The position numbers and the translations under genes are program-made. This document shows positions 1 through 8,758 of a DNA stretch of 48,672 nt, piece after piece. The notes under the pieces are model-generated. The model searched no databases. It worked only from the letters and a program-made list of their open reading frames with translations, and had not been told where the DNA came from. The DNA comes from Fibrobacter sp. UWH6. GTDB taxonomy: Bacteria > Fibrobacterota > Fibrobacteria > Fibrobacterales > Fibrobacteraceae. How positions within the stretch are numbered: the stretch's first letter is position 1; every line of letters starts with the position of its first letter. The stretch spans positions 1-48,672 of the forward strand of contig NZ_FRAX01000022.1 in NCBI RefSeq assembly GCF_900142465.1, read 5' to 3'.

Positions 1-80
1 TGAACAATAGACCAAGAAAAAGGCTTGACTACCTAACACCAAATGAGTATCTTTTGAAAAAGTTCAACATTATGCGTTAG
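1..80 (+). mobile_element. IS30-family insertion sequence, 3' end only (transposase C-terminus)
   Basis: The frame starting at base 3 is open to a TAG at 78-80 and encodes 25 residues beginning NNRPRKRLDYLTPNE. That NRPRK-x-L-x-x-x-TP-x-E pattern is the usual C-terminal end of IS30-family transposases (DDE integrase-type). The element continues off the left edge. Homology to the histidine kinase that follows begins at about base 80-86, so the element boundary lies close to the transposase stop. The terminal inverted repeat cannot be defined without the other end. A small palindrome (GCGATT/AATCGC, 80-94) sits at the presumed junction. Confidence 0.75.
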
Positions 81-103
81 CGATTAGAAATCGCCAGATT
101 ATT

Positions 104-1459
104 GTGAACCTTCTGACCAATGCCATCTTGTATACGGAATTAGGTGAAGTTCGTCTGATTATCAGTTATGATGTGATTCCCAATCAGGGTGAACAACGTC
201 TGGATGAATGCATCAATCTGAAAATTACGGTAAAGGATTCGGGCGTGGGAATCCGCGACGAAAATACGGATTCCATTCTCGGATTGTTCCAGATGATGAA
301 TGAACCGAAACCTGCCGGAACTCGATTTAGTCTTAGCCTGACAAAAAAACTGATTTCCATGTGTGGTGGCGAAATTATCGTGAAGAGCCGTTTTGGTGAG
401 GGCGCTACATATATGGTTTCGATTCCGCAGCTCGTGTTGAATGTTGAACCTATGGGCGATTTTGCGACTCGCTATAAGAACGGTTCTGAAAAGGAATCGC
501 TGGGCTCAGAAATGTTGTTTGCTCCTGCTGCCCGCATATTGGCGGTCGACGATGCAGAATTGAATCTGAAGGTGATTCGTGGTTTGCTGAAGGAAACCCG
601 CGTTCAAATCGATACGGCATTAAATGGGTCTCAGTGTCTGGATATGGTCCAGGTAAGACATTATGATCTGATTTTGCTTGACAATATGATGCCTATGATG
701 GACGGCCGAGAAACCTTTGAAAGGATGAAGCGCCTCTCTGTCAACTTGTGCAAGGACACTCCTGTGGTCATTATGATTGCAGGCCCTGTTCCTGTAGATA
801 AGGAATCCTATTTGAGTGTGGGCATTGCCGATTATATTCCTAAGCCGCTTATGGAAGAAGATTTGCTTCGTGCCTTGAAGTGGTATTTGCCCAAGCATTT
901 GGTTCTTACCCGAGAAGACTTGAATATGTCTCCCTATGAAGAGATGTCCGCTAAGAACCTGGAAGAAGAAACGTCGGCTCTACTGGCCACTTATGACAAG
1001 GTGAACGGATTCTATCAGGTGGCTTCTAGCGAATCTGAAAAGAAGAAAAAGCGTGAACTTGTTGGCGACCTGGAATTGGATATGGTTACTCCTCAAAGTC
1101 CCAATGAGCGCCTGTCTGTTTTTGAAGATGTCCTGGATGTTAAACTTGGACTGGAAAACTGCATTAATGACGAGGAATTCTTTAGGGAAATGCTTTCTGA
1201 ATTCCTGCTGGATGACAAGCGGAAGGAATTGGAACGTGCATACGATTCTGGTGAATGGATGAATTATCAGATTCTGGTTCATGCCCTTGGAGGTACTGCC
1301 CGCACAATTGGTGCCGAGGAATTGTCACGAGATGCCAAGTCGATCGAGATGGCTTGCAAGGAAGGTAAGATTGACTATGTGCGTAAGAGGCATGTTGAAC
1401 TGATTGCTTCATATGCCAATGTTCTTCGAAAGATTCGTGAAGGATTGAACGCAAAATGA
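104..1459 (+). CDS. 5'-truncated hybrid histidine kinase: degenerate HATPase, receiver and HPt domains
   Basis: This is the C-terminal half of a hybrid sensor kinase paralogous to the kinase at 3621. What remains: the HATPase N-box (NLLTNA, residues 3-8), the G1 box (DSGVGI, ~45-50), a degraded G2 region (GTRFSLSL where the paralogue has GTGLGLNL), a receiver domain (~143-258; acidic pair D149/D150, phosphoacceptor D193, K247) and an HPt domain around H393. The sensor and HisKA regions are gone. The receiver has Ala226 where Thr/Ser is expected. The HPt motif is HALGG rather than HSLKS. The kinase frame is open from base 47, but a stop at 44-46 and the IS30 end lie upstream; GTG at 104 is the first usable start. 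Its stop overlaps the next ATG (ATGA). It may be a decaying remnant or a stand-alone receiver/HPt protein. Confidence 0.7.
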   Translation: MNLLTNAILYTELGEVRLIISYDVIPNQGEQRLDECINLKITVKDSGVGIRDENTDSILGLFQMMNEPKPAGTRFSLSLTKKLISMCGGEIIVKSRFGEGATYMVSIPQLVLNVEPMGDFATRYKNGSEKESLGSEMLFAPAARILAVDDAELNLKVIRGLLKETRVQIDTALNGSQCLDMVQVRHYDLILLDNMMPMMDGRETFERMKRLSVNLCKDTPVVIMIAGPVPVDKESYLSVGIADYIPKPLMEEDLLRALKWYLPKHLVLTREDLNMSPYEEMSAKNLEEETSALLATYDKVNGFYQVASSESEKKKKRELVGDLELDMVTPQSPNERLSVFEDVLDVKLGLENCINDEEFFREMLSEFLLDDKRKELERAYDSGEWMNYQILVHALGGTARTIGAEELSRDAKSIEMACKEGKIDYVRKRHVELIASYANVLRKIREGLNAK

Positions 1460-2547
1460 GAATGGTAGGCTTTGTATTTGGAAGTATCCTGATGATCATT
1501 GCCATCGGCATTTTGATGATGCAGGATAAGAAAGTTGAGACCAATGTGACTCTCCATCGTACGAAGGTGGCCGTAATCATGAACGGCTCGCGAAATGATC
1601 ACAGCTGGAGCGAATCTCATTATGAGGCCATGGAGAAAGTTGCTGACAGGCTTAATCTGGAAGTGCTCTATTATGAGAATGTGTCCGAGGATTCCCTGAC
1701 GGAACGCATTATGGAATCTGCCATAAAAAAAGGAGCTCGTATTGTTGTGGCCAATTCCTTCGGGTTTGGAAAAACTGTAATGCGGATGGCCGAGAAATAT
1801 CCTGAAGTCAAATTTATACATGCGTCAGGTATCGATTATAAATCTAACGTATCTACTTTCTTTGGACGAATTTACCAGATGCGTTATTTGTCGGGAATCG
1901 TGGCAGGTCTTACTACGAAGACGAACGAAATTGGTTATGTGGCTGCATTTGATATTTCTGAAGTGAATCGTGGAATAAACGCCTTTGCGCTGGGAGTCGC
2001 CAAAGTGAACCCCGAAGCGAAGGTTTTTGTGGGTTGGAGTCGTTCCTGGGAAGACTCTGCCTTGGCTGCGGATGCGACTAATGACTTGATTAATAAGCAT
2101 AATATAGACGTGTTGACGGTCCATGTGGATGCCCTGAGCCCTTACGATATTGCAGAGCATCGGAATATTCGGATGATTGGATATAACCTGGATAATGGAA
2201 ACCGTTTCCCGAGAACGTTTATGACAGCCCCGGTATGGCGCTGGGAGAATTATTACTCTCCCAAGATCATGGCTATCTTGCAGGACAAGTTTGTTGGCGA
2301 TCATGCCTGGCTTGGTGTTGATAGCGATATTATTGGCCTGGCTCCAATGACGGCTCTTGTTCCGGATTCCGCAAGGAAAATCGTTGACGTAGAATTCGAA
2401 CGTTTGAAATCTGGCGCCTACGATGTCTTTTATGGCCCCATTGAAGATAACCATGGAGATGTTCGCGTAAATGATGGTGAAAGCATGACCGATGTGGATA
2501 TGCTTGAACATTTTGACTGGTATGTGAAAGGGGTGGTGAATGAATAA
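1456..2547 (+). CDS. Membrane-anchored BMP/PnrA-family binding protein 1
   Basis: A 363-residue protein with one N-terminal hydrophobic segment (about residues 4-22) that has no lipobox Cys, so it is probably a membrane anchor or uncleaved signal. The rest has the layout of BMP/PnrA-family (Med-type) periplasmic nucleoside-binding proteins: an opening beta strand VAVIMNGSRND, a YPEVKFIHASG strand, the RYLSGIVAGL helix and IGYVAA..EVNRGINAFALG. No ABC permease or ATPase gene is adjacent, which argues against a transport role here. The start overlaps the previous stop by 4 bp and the end overlaps the next gene by 8 bp, so translation is probably coupled. It is a paralogue of the next gene, of the same length. 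I infer a ligand-sensing partner for the kinase at 3621; the ligand is unknown. Confidence 0.8.
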   Translation: MRMVGFVFGSILMIIAIGILMMQDKKVETNVTLHRTKVAVIMNGSRNDHSWSESHYEAMEKVADRLNLEVLYYENVSEDSLTERIMESAIKKGARIVVANSFGFGKTVMRMAEKYPEVKFIHASGIDYKSNVSTFFGRIYQMRYLSGIVAGLTTKTNEIGYVAAFDISEVNRGINAFALGVAKVNPEAKVFVGWSRSWEDSALAADATNDLINKHNIDVLTVHVDALSPYDIAEHRNIRMIGYNLDNGNRFPRTFMTAPVWRWENYYSPKIMAILQDKFVGDHAWLGVDSDIIGLAPMTALVPDSARKIVDVEFERLKSGAYDVFYGPIEDNHGDVRVNDGESMTDVDMLEHFDWYVKGVVNE

Positions 2548-3631
2548 ATTGTTATGGACAATTCCCCTTGTCTGCATCATCCTGACAACGGTCATTATTT
2601 CGTCGATTTTGTCTTTTGGTAGCGAAAAGGAGACTCCTGAATCAGTGATAGGAGTCATTATGCCCGGCCGCGTGAATGAATTGGGCTGGAACGGCATTCA
2701 TTACAAGGGTATTGCGGAAGCCGCCGAAAATTTGGGCGTAAAAGTTTTGCTGGTTGAAAATGCTCGTGAGAACTCGGGACTTTGTGCAGCTGCAATTGAT
2801 AGCCTTGTTGAGGCTGGCGCAAAGATGGTTATTCTTGGCAGCTACAATTATCCGCAGGAAGTCCTGTCAACTATACGTAAATATCCCAAGGTGATGTTCT
2901 TCTCTTACCTGTCCATGTCGGATGAAGAAAATTACAAGGTTTATTTTGCGAGAGTTTATCAGGCCAGGTTCCTTTCCGGAATTGTTGCCGGCCTGTCTAC
3001 GAAGAACAACAAGATTGGCTATGTGGCAGCCATGAATAATAATGAAGTGAATCGTGGAATAAATGCCTTTGCGCTGGGCGTTGCCAAGGTAAATCCCGAA
3101 GCAAAGATTTTTGTTTCGTGGACAGGTGCCTGGGATGATGAGGATATTGAAAAGGATAATGTGAATCGTCTGGTGAATGGTGCAGGCGTTGACCTGGTGG
3201 CATATCATCAAAATCAGGATTGGGTTCTGAAGGAAGCCGAAGTGATGGGCGTGATGTCCATCGGTTATAATTTGGACTCTTCTTCCTATTCGCCTAATGT
3301 GCTGACATCTGTCTCGACGAATTGGGAAATTGTCTACAAGTCCATCATCCAGGATTACTTTCAGAAAAAGCAAAGTCTGTCTAATTATTGGATTGGCATA
3401 GAAACTGATGCAGTAGGGTTGTCTTTTTATTCTTCTCTCGTAAGTGATTCTGTCAAGAACGTCTTGAACGAGACTGTTCTCCAGATGAAAAGTGGGATGG
3501 ATGTTTTTTCCGGTCCGATTTATGACAATAAGAAGAAAAGGCGTTGTGCCAAGGATGAAATTGTCAGCGATCAAATTTTACGTGATAGTATGGATTGGTT
3601 TGTGAAGGGGGTGGTCATTTATGAAGACTAG
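2540..3631 (+). CDS. Membrane-anchored BMP/PnrA-family binding protein 2
   Basis: A 363-residue paralogue of the preceding protein. It has an N-terminal hydrophobic segment (residues ~4-26; Cys12 is inside the helix and is not a convincing lipobox), then a BMP/PnrA-type domain with VIGVIMPGRVNELGWN, YPKVMFFSYLSM, ARFLSGIVAGL, IGYVAA..EVNRGINAFALG and the shared C-terminal WFVKGVV. Residues lining the two ligand clefts differ between the paralogues (GRVNELGW against GSRNDHSW), so they may bind different ligands. It overlaps the upstream gene by 8 bp and the downstream kinase start by 11 bp, a compact arrangement typical of interacting products. Transport, as in true PnrA systems, would need permease genes elsewhere. 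Confidence 0.8.
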   Translation: MNKLLWTIPLVCIILTTVIISSILSFGSEKETPESVIGVIMPGRVNELGWNGIHYKGIAEAAENLGVKVLLVENARENSGLCAAAIDSLVEAGAKMVILGSYNYPQEVLSTIRKYPKVMFFSYLSMSDEENYKVYFARVYQARFLSGIVAGLSTKNNKIGYVAAMNNNEVNRGINAFALGVAKVNPEAKIFVSWTGAWDDEDIEKDNVNRLVNGAGVDLVAYHQNQDWVLKEAEVMGVMSIGYNLDSSSYSPNVLTSVSTNWEIVYKSIIQDYFQKKQSLSNYWIGIETDAVGLSFYSSLVSDSVKNVLNETVLQMKSGMDVFSGPIYDNKKKRRCAKDEIVSDQILRDSMDWFVKGVVIYED

Positions 3632-6251
3632 TATTCGATTGAGGATGATCCTTTGGATGGTGGCGTTTGCCTCTGTCCTGTGTCTTGTGGCCGGTTTGCT
3701 GCGTTTTAGACTGGATAGCCTTTTTTATGGATATGTTTCAAGCCAGGTATCAAAGCAGGCTGCCATCATGGCTGAACTCGTGGATGAACGGGTGAGCGTC
3801 CAGCTTGAATTCCTGTCGGGAATTTCTAGGGAAATGGAAAAGGATAGTTCAAGAATGTCCGTAATCCTGGAAAGCTACCGAAAGGAAAATGGGATTTCCT
3901 ATGGAGTGTTGAATCTAAAGGGAAAGCTTATTGTGGGTGATACGTCAGTAACGGTTTCGCCTGCCGATTTTTCAAGCATCGCCCAGTCATTTCGAGGGAA
4001 TGAGGCTGTCAGCTATAGCGAGGGCAAGGGCTTCCTTTTTAGCGTTCCCATATACCATGGTAGAAACGTTCGTTATGTCCTTTATAAAATCTATAGCGAG
4101 TCTGAAGTTCTTCGCTATTTCGACAATCGCTGTTATGATGGGGAATGCTATTCTTCGATTCGTAATGCCGATGATCAGGTGATTGTGGGTTCGGCCAATA
4201 ACCCGCTTTCTGAAAATCCGATTTGGCAGAACGGAAACTTTGATCCCATTCGCGTTCAGCTGAAAAAACTTCTGAATGTTTCTATTGCCGCAGCCGTACG
4301 CGAAGATGTGGGCGGAAAGGGTTACTTCTTCTTTATGGCGGACTTGAAGCAACCTGGTCTTTCTCTTGTTGGCATGGTTCCCGAATCGGTTGCCGCAAAG
4401 GGTGTTGAAGATATTACCCTCCTGATTTTCTGGGTTTTCGGAATTTTGCTGCTCTTGTTCCTTATCGGCTTTGGCTTCATATTTGTGTCGGAACGTAAGG
4501 CGGAAGAAAATGTGACCTTGAGAGAAGCGAAGGTCCTGGCAGAAAAGGCAAGCCTGGCCAAGAGTCAGTTCCTGGCTAACATGAGCCATGAAATTCGTAC
4601 TCCGATTAACGGAATTCTGGGTATGGATACAATGTTGCTGAAGGAATGCAAGGATCCGACCTTGAAGGAATATGCCCTAAATATTCAGAGTGCGGGCCAT
4701 ACGCTGCTTTCGATTATTAACGACATCCTGGATATTTCCAAAATTGAATCGGGCCGCATGGAAATCGTTCCTGTTGAATATGACTTGTTCTCTGTGCTCA
4801 ATGAATGCCGTAACATGGTGTCTATGCGCGCCAACGAAAAGTCGTTGGATCTTCGTGTAGAAGTGGATAAGTCCATGCCATCGGGCTTGATGGGTGATGA
4901 AGTCCGTGTGCGTCAGATTATCAATAACCTGTTGTCGAATGCGGTCAAGTATACTCCCAGTGGAAGCGTAATCTTGAGAGTGTCTTACGAACGGAACAAT
5001 ATGGGTTCGCAGTTGGGTTCTCCGGATCTCCGTACCATCAATTTGGTGATTGCCGTTCAGGATACTGGTATTGGAATTCGCAATGAGGATGTCGACAAGT
5101 TGTTTGCGACGTTCCAGCGCCTAGAAGAAAAGCGTAACCGCAATATCGAAGGAACGGGCCTTGGCTTGAATCTGACTAAGCGTCTTGTTGACTTGATGGG
5201 TGGCGACATCCAGGTGGAAAGTGAATATGGAAAGGGTTCTACGTTTATCGTGGCGATTCCGCAGATTGTGAAGCGTAGCGAACCTATTGGTGATTTTAAT
5301 GAACGTTGCAACAAGGCAGTGACGGTTGATATTTCCCGTAACCGCTTTAGGGCTCCTCACGCCAATATCCTGGTGGTTGATGACGTTCCCATGAATCTTC
5401 GTGTGATGAGTGGCCTCTTGAAGGATACGCAGGTGCAGATCGATACTGCACTCAACGGAATGGAAGCTCTGGAAAAAATCAAGCGCAAACATTACGATGT
5501 CATATTCCTTGACCATATGATGCCTGTAATGGATGGTATGGAAACGGTTTCGCTGATGCATACCCTTTCTGGACATCCGAACGAGAGTACGCCTGTAATC
5601 ATGCTGACCGCCAATGCCGATAAGCATGCCCGCGATCTGTATTTGCAGGCGGGATTCTCTGATTATCTGTCAAAGCCGATTCGCGAAGCGGATTTGCTGG
5701 GTGTCTTGCTGGACTATCTGCCGTCTGACCTTCTCGTGATGGTTGACCAGCCTAAGCCTGTTGCGGAACCCAAGTCGTTGGATGACCTGTATCAGACTCC
5801 TGTAGTTTCTGTGCCTCTTGCAAATAAGGAAAAAACTCAGCCGGAAGAAAAGTCTCCAAGATATGGAAAGGCTTTGAATATTTCCAAGGATCTGGTGGAT
5901 CTTTCTGCAACGGGTTTTGTGGATGTAGAAATCGGTCTAGGCTATTGCATGAATGATGAAACGTTCTATCGCGAAATGCTGACCGAATTTGTGAAGACCA
6001 ATAAGGAATCTGAATTGAATGCGTCCTTGAAGGATGGCGATTTCGAATCCTATAGAATTTGCGTTCACTCCCTGAAGAGTACTTCCTTGACTATTGGCGC
6101 AGTGGAATTTTCGAGCCGTGCCAAGGCCATGGAATTTGCCTGCAAGGATGGGCATTTTGACTATGTGCAGATGCATCATGACGCGCTGATGGCCGAATAT
6201 CGTAACTTCTTGAAAGTCCTTACGGATTTTGCCAAGGATCATCGGGCATGA
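3621..6251 (+). CDS. Hybrid sensor histidine kinase (Cache-like sensor, HisKA, HATPase, receiver, HPt)
   Basis: An 876-residue membrane kinase. A transmembrane helix (~8-27) leads into a ~240-residue periplasmic region that looks Cache-like, then a second helix (~270-292). HisKA follows with phospho-acceptor His323 in SHEIRTP. The HATPase has an N-box NNLLSNAVKYT, G1 DTGIGI and an intact G2 GTGLGL. The receiver domain has VVDD, phosphoacceptor Asp631 (FLDHMMPVMDG), Thr in MLTANA and Lys in SKPI. The C-terminal HPt carries His816 (VHSLKS). All phosphorelay residues are present, so it should autophosphorylate and relay internally to HPt, then to an unseen output regulator. It is translationally overlapped with the two BMP proteins, which suggests they present a ligand to its periplasmic domain. 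It is a paralogue of the truncated kinase at 104. Confidence 0.9.
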   Translation: MKTSIRLRMILWMVAFASVLCLVAGLLRFRLDSLFYGYVSSQVSKQAAIMAELVDERVSVQLEFLSGISREMEKDSSRMSVILESYRKENGISYGVLNLKGKLIVGDTSVTVSPADFSSIAQSFRGNEAVSYSEGKGFLFSVPIYHGRNVRYVLYKIYSESEVLRYFDNRCYDGECYSSIRNADDQVIVGSANNPLSENPIWQNGNFDPIRVQLKKLLNVSIAAAVREDVGGKGYFFFMADLKQPGLSLVGMVPESVAAKGVEDITLLIFWVFGILLLLFLIGFGFIFVSERKAEENVTLREAKVLAEKASLAKSQFLANMSHEIRTPINGILGMDTMLLKECKDPTLKEYALNIQSAGHTLLSIINDILDISKIESGRMEIVPVEYDLFSVLNECRNMVSMRANEKSLDLRVEVDKSMPSGLMGDEVRVRQIINNLLSNAVKYTPSGSVILRVSYERNNMGSQLGSPDLRTINLVIAVQDTGIGIRNEDVDKLFATFQRLEEKRNRNIEGTGLGLNLTKRLVDLMGGDIQVESEYGKGSTFIVAIPQIVKRSEPIGDFNERCNKAVTVDISRNRFRAPHANILVVDDVPMNLRVMSGLLKDTQVQIDTALNGMEALEKIKRKHYDVIFLDHMMPVMDGMETVSLMHTLSGHPNESTPVIMLTANADKHARDLYLQAGFSDYLSKPIREADLLGVLLDYLPSDLLVMVDQPKPVAEPKSLDDLYQTPVVSVPLANKEKTQPEEKSPRYGKALNISKDLVDLSATGFVDVEIGLGYCMNDETFYREMLTEFVKTNKESELNASLKDGDFESYRICVHSLKSTSLTIGAVEFSSRAKAMEFACKDGHFDYVQMHHDALMAEYRNFLKVLTDFAKDHRA

Positions 6252-6263
6252 TGAGGTAATAAA

Positions 6264-6806
6264 ATGACTGAAGAACAGATTGATGTGTTGAATCCGGATG
6301 GAACTTTCGCTGGCTATTCCCGTGGCCGTACTGAAGTACACGAGAAGGGCCTTTGGCACAGAACGGTGCATATCTGGGCTTTTGACAAGAGCGGCCGTAT
6401 TCTGTTTCAGCTGCGCGCCGCTGTAAAGGAAAACAATCCGGGGCTTCTGGATACCAGTTGCGCAGGCCATATTTCTGCGGGCGATAGTAGCTGTAATGCC
6501 GCTGTCCGTGAATTGCGGGAAGAGTTGGGCGTTACGAAAACCGCCGAAGAACTGGAGTACCTTTTCGAGTCTGGACATGAGAGCGTGCTGAACGGTGGCT
6601 CCTATCTGGACAATGAATATTACGACACCTACAAGATTGTCCTGTCTGATGAAGAGGCCGCTAGCCTTGTTCCCCAGCCTGGCGAAGTGGACGATTTTGT
6701 ATGGATGACCCGCGAAGAATTTTTTGCGAAGCATAAGCTGAATCCCGAAAAGTTCGTAGACCATCCCAAGGATTATGCCTGGCTGGAAAGCAACTTGGTG
6801 TTTTAA
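6264..6806 (+). CDS. Nudix hydrolase (YfcD / IPP-isomerase-like subgroup)
   Basis: A 180-residue single-domain Nudix protein. The Nudix box lies at residues 68-90: G68, then D74 where the consensus has Glu, and R82-E83-L-R-E86-E87-L-G89, so the metal-binding RE..EE core is intact. The N-terminal part (VLNPDG..G....R.EVHEKGLWHRTVHIW) is characteristic of the YfcD/IPP-isomerase-like branch, whose members hydrolyse nucleoside diphosphate derivatives or are uncharacterised. The exact substrate cannot be read from the sequence. It starts 12 bp after the kinase stop with a short purine-rich stretch (ATGAGGTAATAAA) before the ATG, so it may be co-transcribed with the signalling genes upstream and the patatin downstream. 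Confidence 0.85.
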   Translation: MTEEQIDVLNPDGTFAGYSRGRTEVHEKGLWHRTVHIWAFDKSGRILFQLRAAVKENNPGLLDTSCAGHISAGDSSCNAAVRELREELGVTKTAEELEYLFESGHESVLNGGSYLDNEYYDTYKIVLSDEEAASLVPQPGEVDDFVWMTREEFFAKHKLNPEKFVDHPKDYAWLESNLVF

Positions 6807-6826
6807 CATACTGAAGGAACGATTAT

Positions 6827-7696
6827 ATGGCAATGTTTAAGGATGTAGCTCTGGTTCTTGAAGGTGGCGGCATGCGTGGCGCCTATTCTGGCGGCGTGTT
6901 GGATATTCTGTTGGATCACGGGATTAAGTTTGGCGGTTATGCAGGAACCTCTGCCGGCGCCACCCATATCTGCAGTTTTCTGTCGGAACAGCGCGAACGC
7001 AATATGCGCATCGATACGGTCCATTCCAAGGATCCGCGGTATAGCGGTTTCAAGTATCTGTTGAAGGGCGAAGACTTTTTCCCGAGAGAGTTCTGCTACG
7101 TTACCATTCCCCGCGAGATTGACATCTTTGACTATGCCAAGTTCGAAGAGAATGCCCATATTTCCGATTTTTATTCTGTCTGCACGAACCTGGAAACGGG
7201 CGAAGGCGAATACCTTCTGACCCAGGATGTGGACAAGGGCGACGGTCTTGAATGTGTTCGCGCTTCGGCATCCTTGCCGCTGGTCAGTAAGATTGTGGAA
7301 CTCCGCGGTAAAAAACTTCTGGATGGCGGCATTGCCGACAGCATCCCCTTCCAGTTCATGGATAGCAAGGGTTTCAAGAAGCAGGTGGTCATCTTGACTC
7401 AACAGGAAGGTTATGTCAAGAAGCCCAATTCCATGATCCCGCTGTTCAAGCTGATGTACCGCAAGTATCCGAAGTTCGTTGCCGCGGCTGCTACTCGCCA
7501 TATCCGCTACAACCAGGCGCTGGCCACCTTAAAGCAGTGGGAAGGTGAAGGCAAGTCCTTTGTGTTCCGCCCCAGCGAACCGTTCCAGATCAGCCGTATC
7601 GAAAAGGATACCGAAAAGCTGAAGGAACTTTACAAGATGGGCCTGCGGGATGGCGAGCGCTTGATTCCCGCTCTCAAGAAGTTCCTGGAAGGTTAG
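6827..7696 (+). CDS. Patatin-like phospholipase (YjjU/RssA type)
   Basis: A 289-residue cytosolic patatin-family serine acyl hydrolase. The oxyanion-hole loop is LEGGGMRG (residues 11-18), the nucleophile elbow is GTSAG with Ser42, and the Asp of the catalytic dyad is Asp166 in LLDGGIADSIP. The C-terminal ~100 residues are helical and basic (MYRKYPKFVAAAATRHIRYNQAL), as in the YjjU group. Expected activity is lipid acyl hydrolysis; the physiological substrate is unknown. It starts 20 bp after the Nudix gene with a GAAGGA element upstream. Its stop overlaps the convergent EamA gene by 4 bp. No hairpin terminator is apparent. Confidence 0.88.
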   Translation: MAMFKDVALVLEGGGMRGAYSGGVLDILLDHGIKFGGYAGTSAGATHICSFLSEQRERNMRIDTVHSKDPRYSGFKYLLKGEDFFPREFCYVTIPREIDIFDYAKFEENAHISDFYSVCTNLETGEGEYLLTQDVDKGDGLECVRASASLPLVSKIVELRGKKLLDGGIADSIPFQFMDSKGFKKQVVILTQQEGYVKKPNSMIPLFKLMYRKYPKFVAAAATRHIRYNQALATLKQWEGEGKSFVFRPSEPFQISRIEKDTEKLKELYKMGLRDGERLIPALKKFLEG

Positions 7697-8592
7697 CGTT
7701 TATATTCCGCTAAAATCATCCCAGTTATAATGGCGACCGCCCCTGCGATTGCCACGGGAGAAATGTATTCCCCGATGGTAATGACCGCCGTGATCATGGT
7801 AATGAGGGGAATGGCGAAAATGTAGTTGCTGGCGAGAACCGTCCCCAGTTTCATCATCACCTTGTTCCATATCAGGTAGCCGAACAGGTTGCTGAAAATG
7901 CAGAGACATAAAAAGTTTCCGATGACCACGGGTTCCCGGAACGCCTCCCATGGGATGTTGTGAGTTTGCCCGAATAGGGTTGAACCCGGGATTCCTATGC
8001 AGTCAAGAATCATCAGCGGCAGGGACGTAAGTACCCCGTAAAAGAAAATCTTTCGAATGGCGAAACTGGTGCTGTACTTTTCGCGGGTCTTCTGGGTGCT
8101 GAAGGCGTAGAATACCCAGGACACGGCGGCACCGAATGCCAACAGGTCGCCGACAGGTGAAAGCTTCAGGATGAATTTCCCGTTCAGAACCACCAGCGCG
8201 GCACCCAGGAAGGTGACGATACTTCCAAAAATCTGGCGCCGGTTCAGACGCTCCGCCTTGTAGAGCAGGCCGCCAACGATCATGATCATCAGGGGGTTGG
8301 TACACACGATCAGCGACACGTTGCTGCTTGGTGAAAGCGACAGTGCGGTGTTTTCTGCCCAGAAGTAAGTGGTGCAGCCGGTAAAACCTCCCAATAAAAA
8401 TTTGAGCTCATCTTTCCAGCAGTCGGAAAAGAACTTCTTGTGGTTGGCGATCAAAAGCATCAGGTAGGTTGTCGCAAATCGTATAAAGAAAATCTGGATG
8501 GGGGAAAAGCCGTGCTCGATCAGAACCTTGGTGCTGACGAAGCTGGTGCCCCAGAAAATCATGGTGACGATTGCGAGTAGGTGCCAAATCAT
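7693..8592 (-). CDS. EamA/DMT-family membrane transporter
   Basis: A 299-residue protein with about ten hydrophobic helices in two homologous halves, the EamA (drug/metabolite transporter) arrangement. Typical family signatures are FWGTSFVSTKVLIEHGFSP near the N-terminus, FAAVSW-like segments before the second half, and PLITMITAVITIGEYISPVAIAGAVAIITG at the end. The likely role is export or exchange of a small metabolite across the inner membrane; the substrate is unknown. An upstream in-frame ATG at 8646 would add 18 hydrophilic residues. The start at 8592 (MIWHLLAIVTMIFWG) was chosen because it fits the family N-terminus; neither site has a clear Shine-Dalgarno sequence. It converges on the patatin gene. 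Confidence 0.85.
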   Translation of the reverse strand: MIWHLLAIVTMIFWGTSFVSTKVLIEHGFSPIQIFFIRFATTYLMLLIANHKKFFSDCWKDELKFLLGGFTGCTTYFWAENTALSLSPSSNVSLIVCTNPLMIMIVGGLLYKAERLNRRQIFGSIVTFLGAALVVLNGKFILKLSPVGDLLAFGAAVSWVFYAFSTQKTREKYSTSFAIRKIFFYGVLTSLPLMILDCIGIPGSTLFGQTHNIPWEAFREPVVIGNFLCLCIFSNLFGYLIWNKVMMKLGTVLASNYIFAIPLITMITAVITIGEYISPVAIAGAVAIITGMILAEYKR

Positions 8593-8758
8593 GACTTCAA
8601 AGATAGAAATTCTGTTTTTGGTTTGATAAGCATACGGGAAACGCAAATTTAAAAGAGAATGTTGAATGTTATAGTTTTTATTTATTGCTGCTTATAATTA
8701 AAACCTTATAGCAGGGGGGAAGATCTTGCAGGATTGTTTTATATGGCGGGTGTTTATA

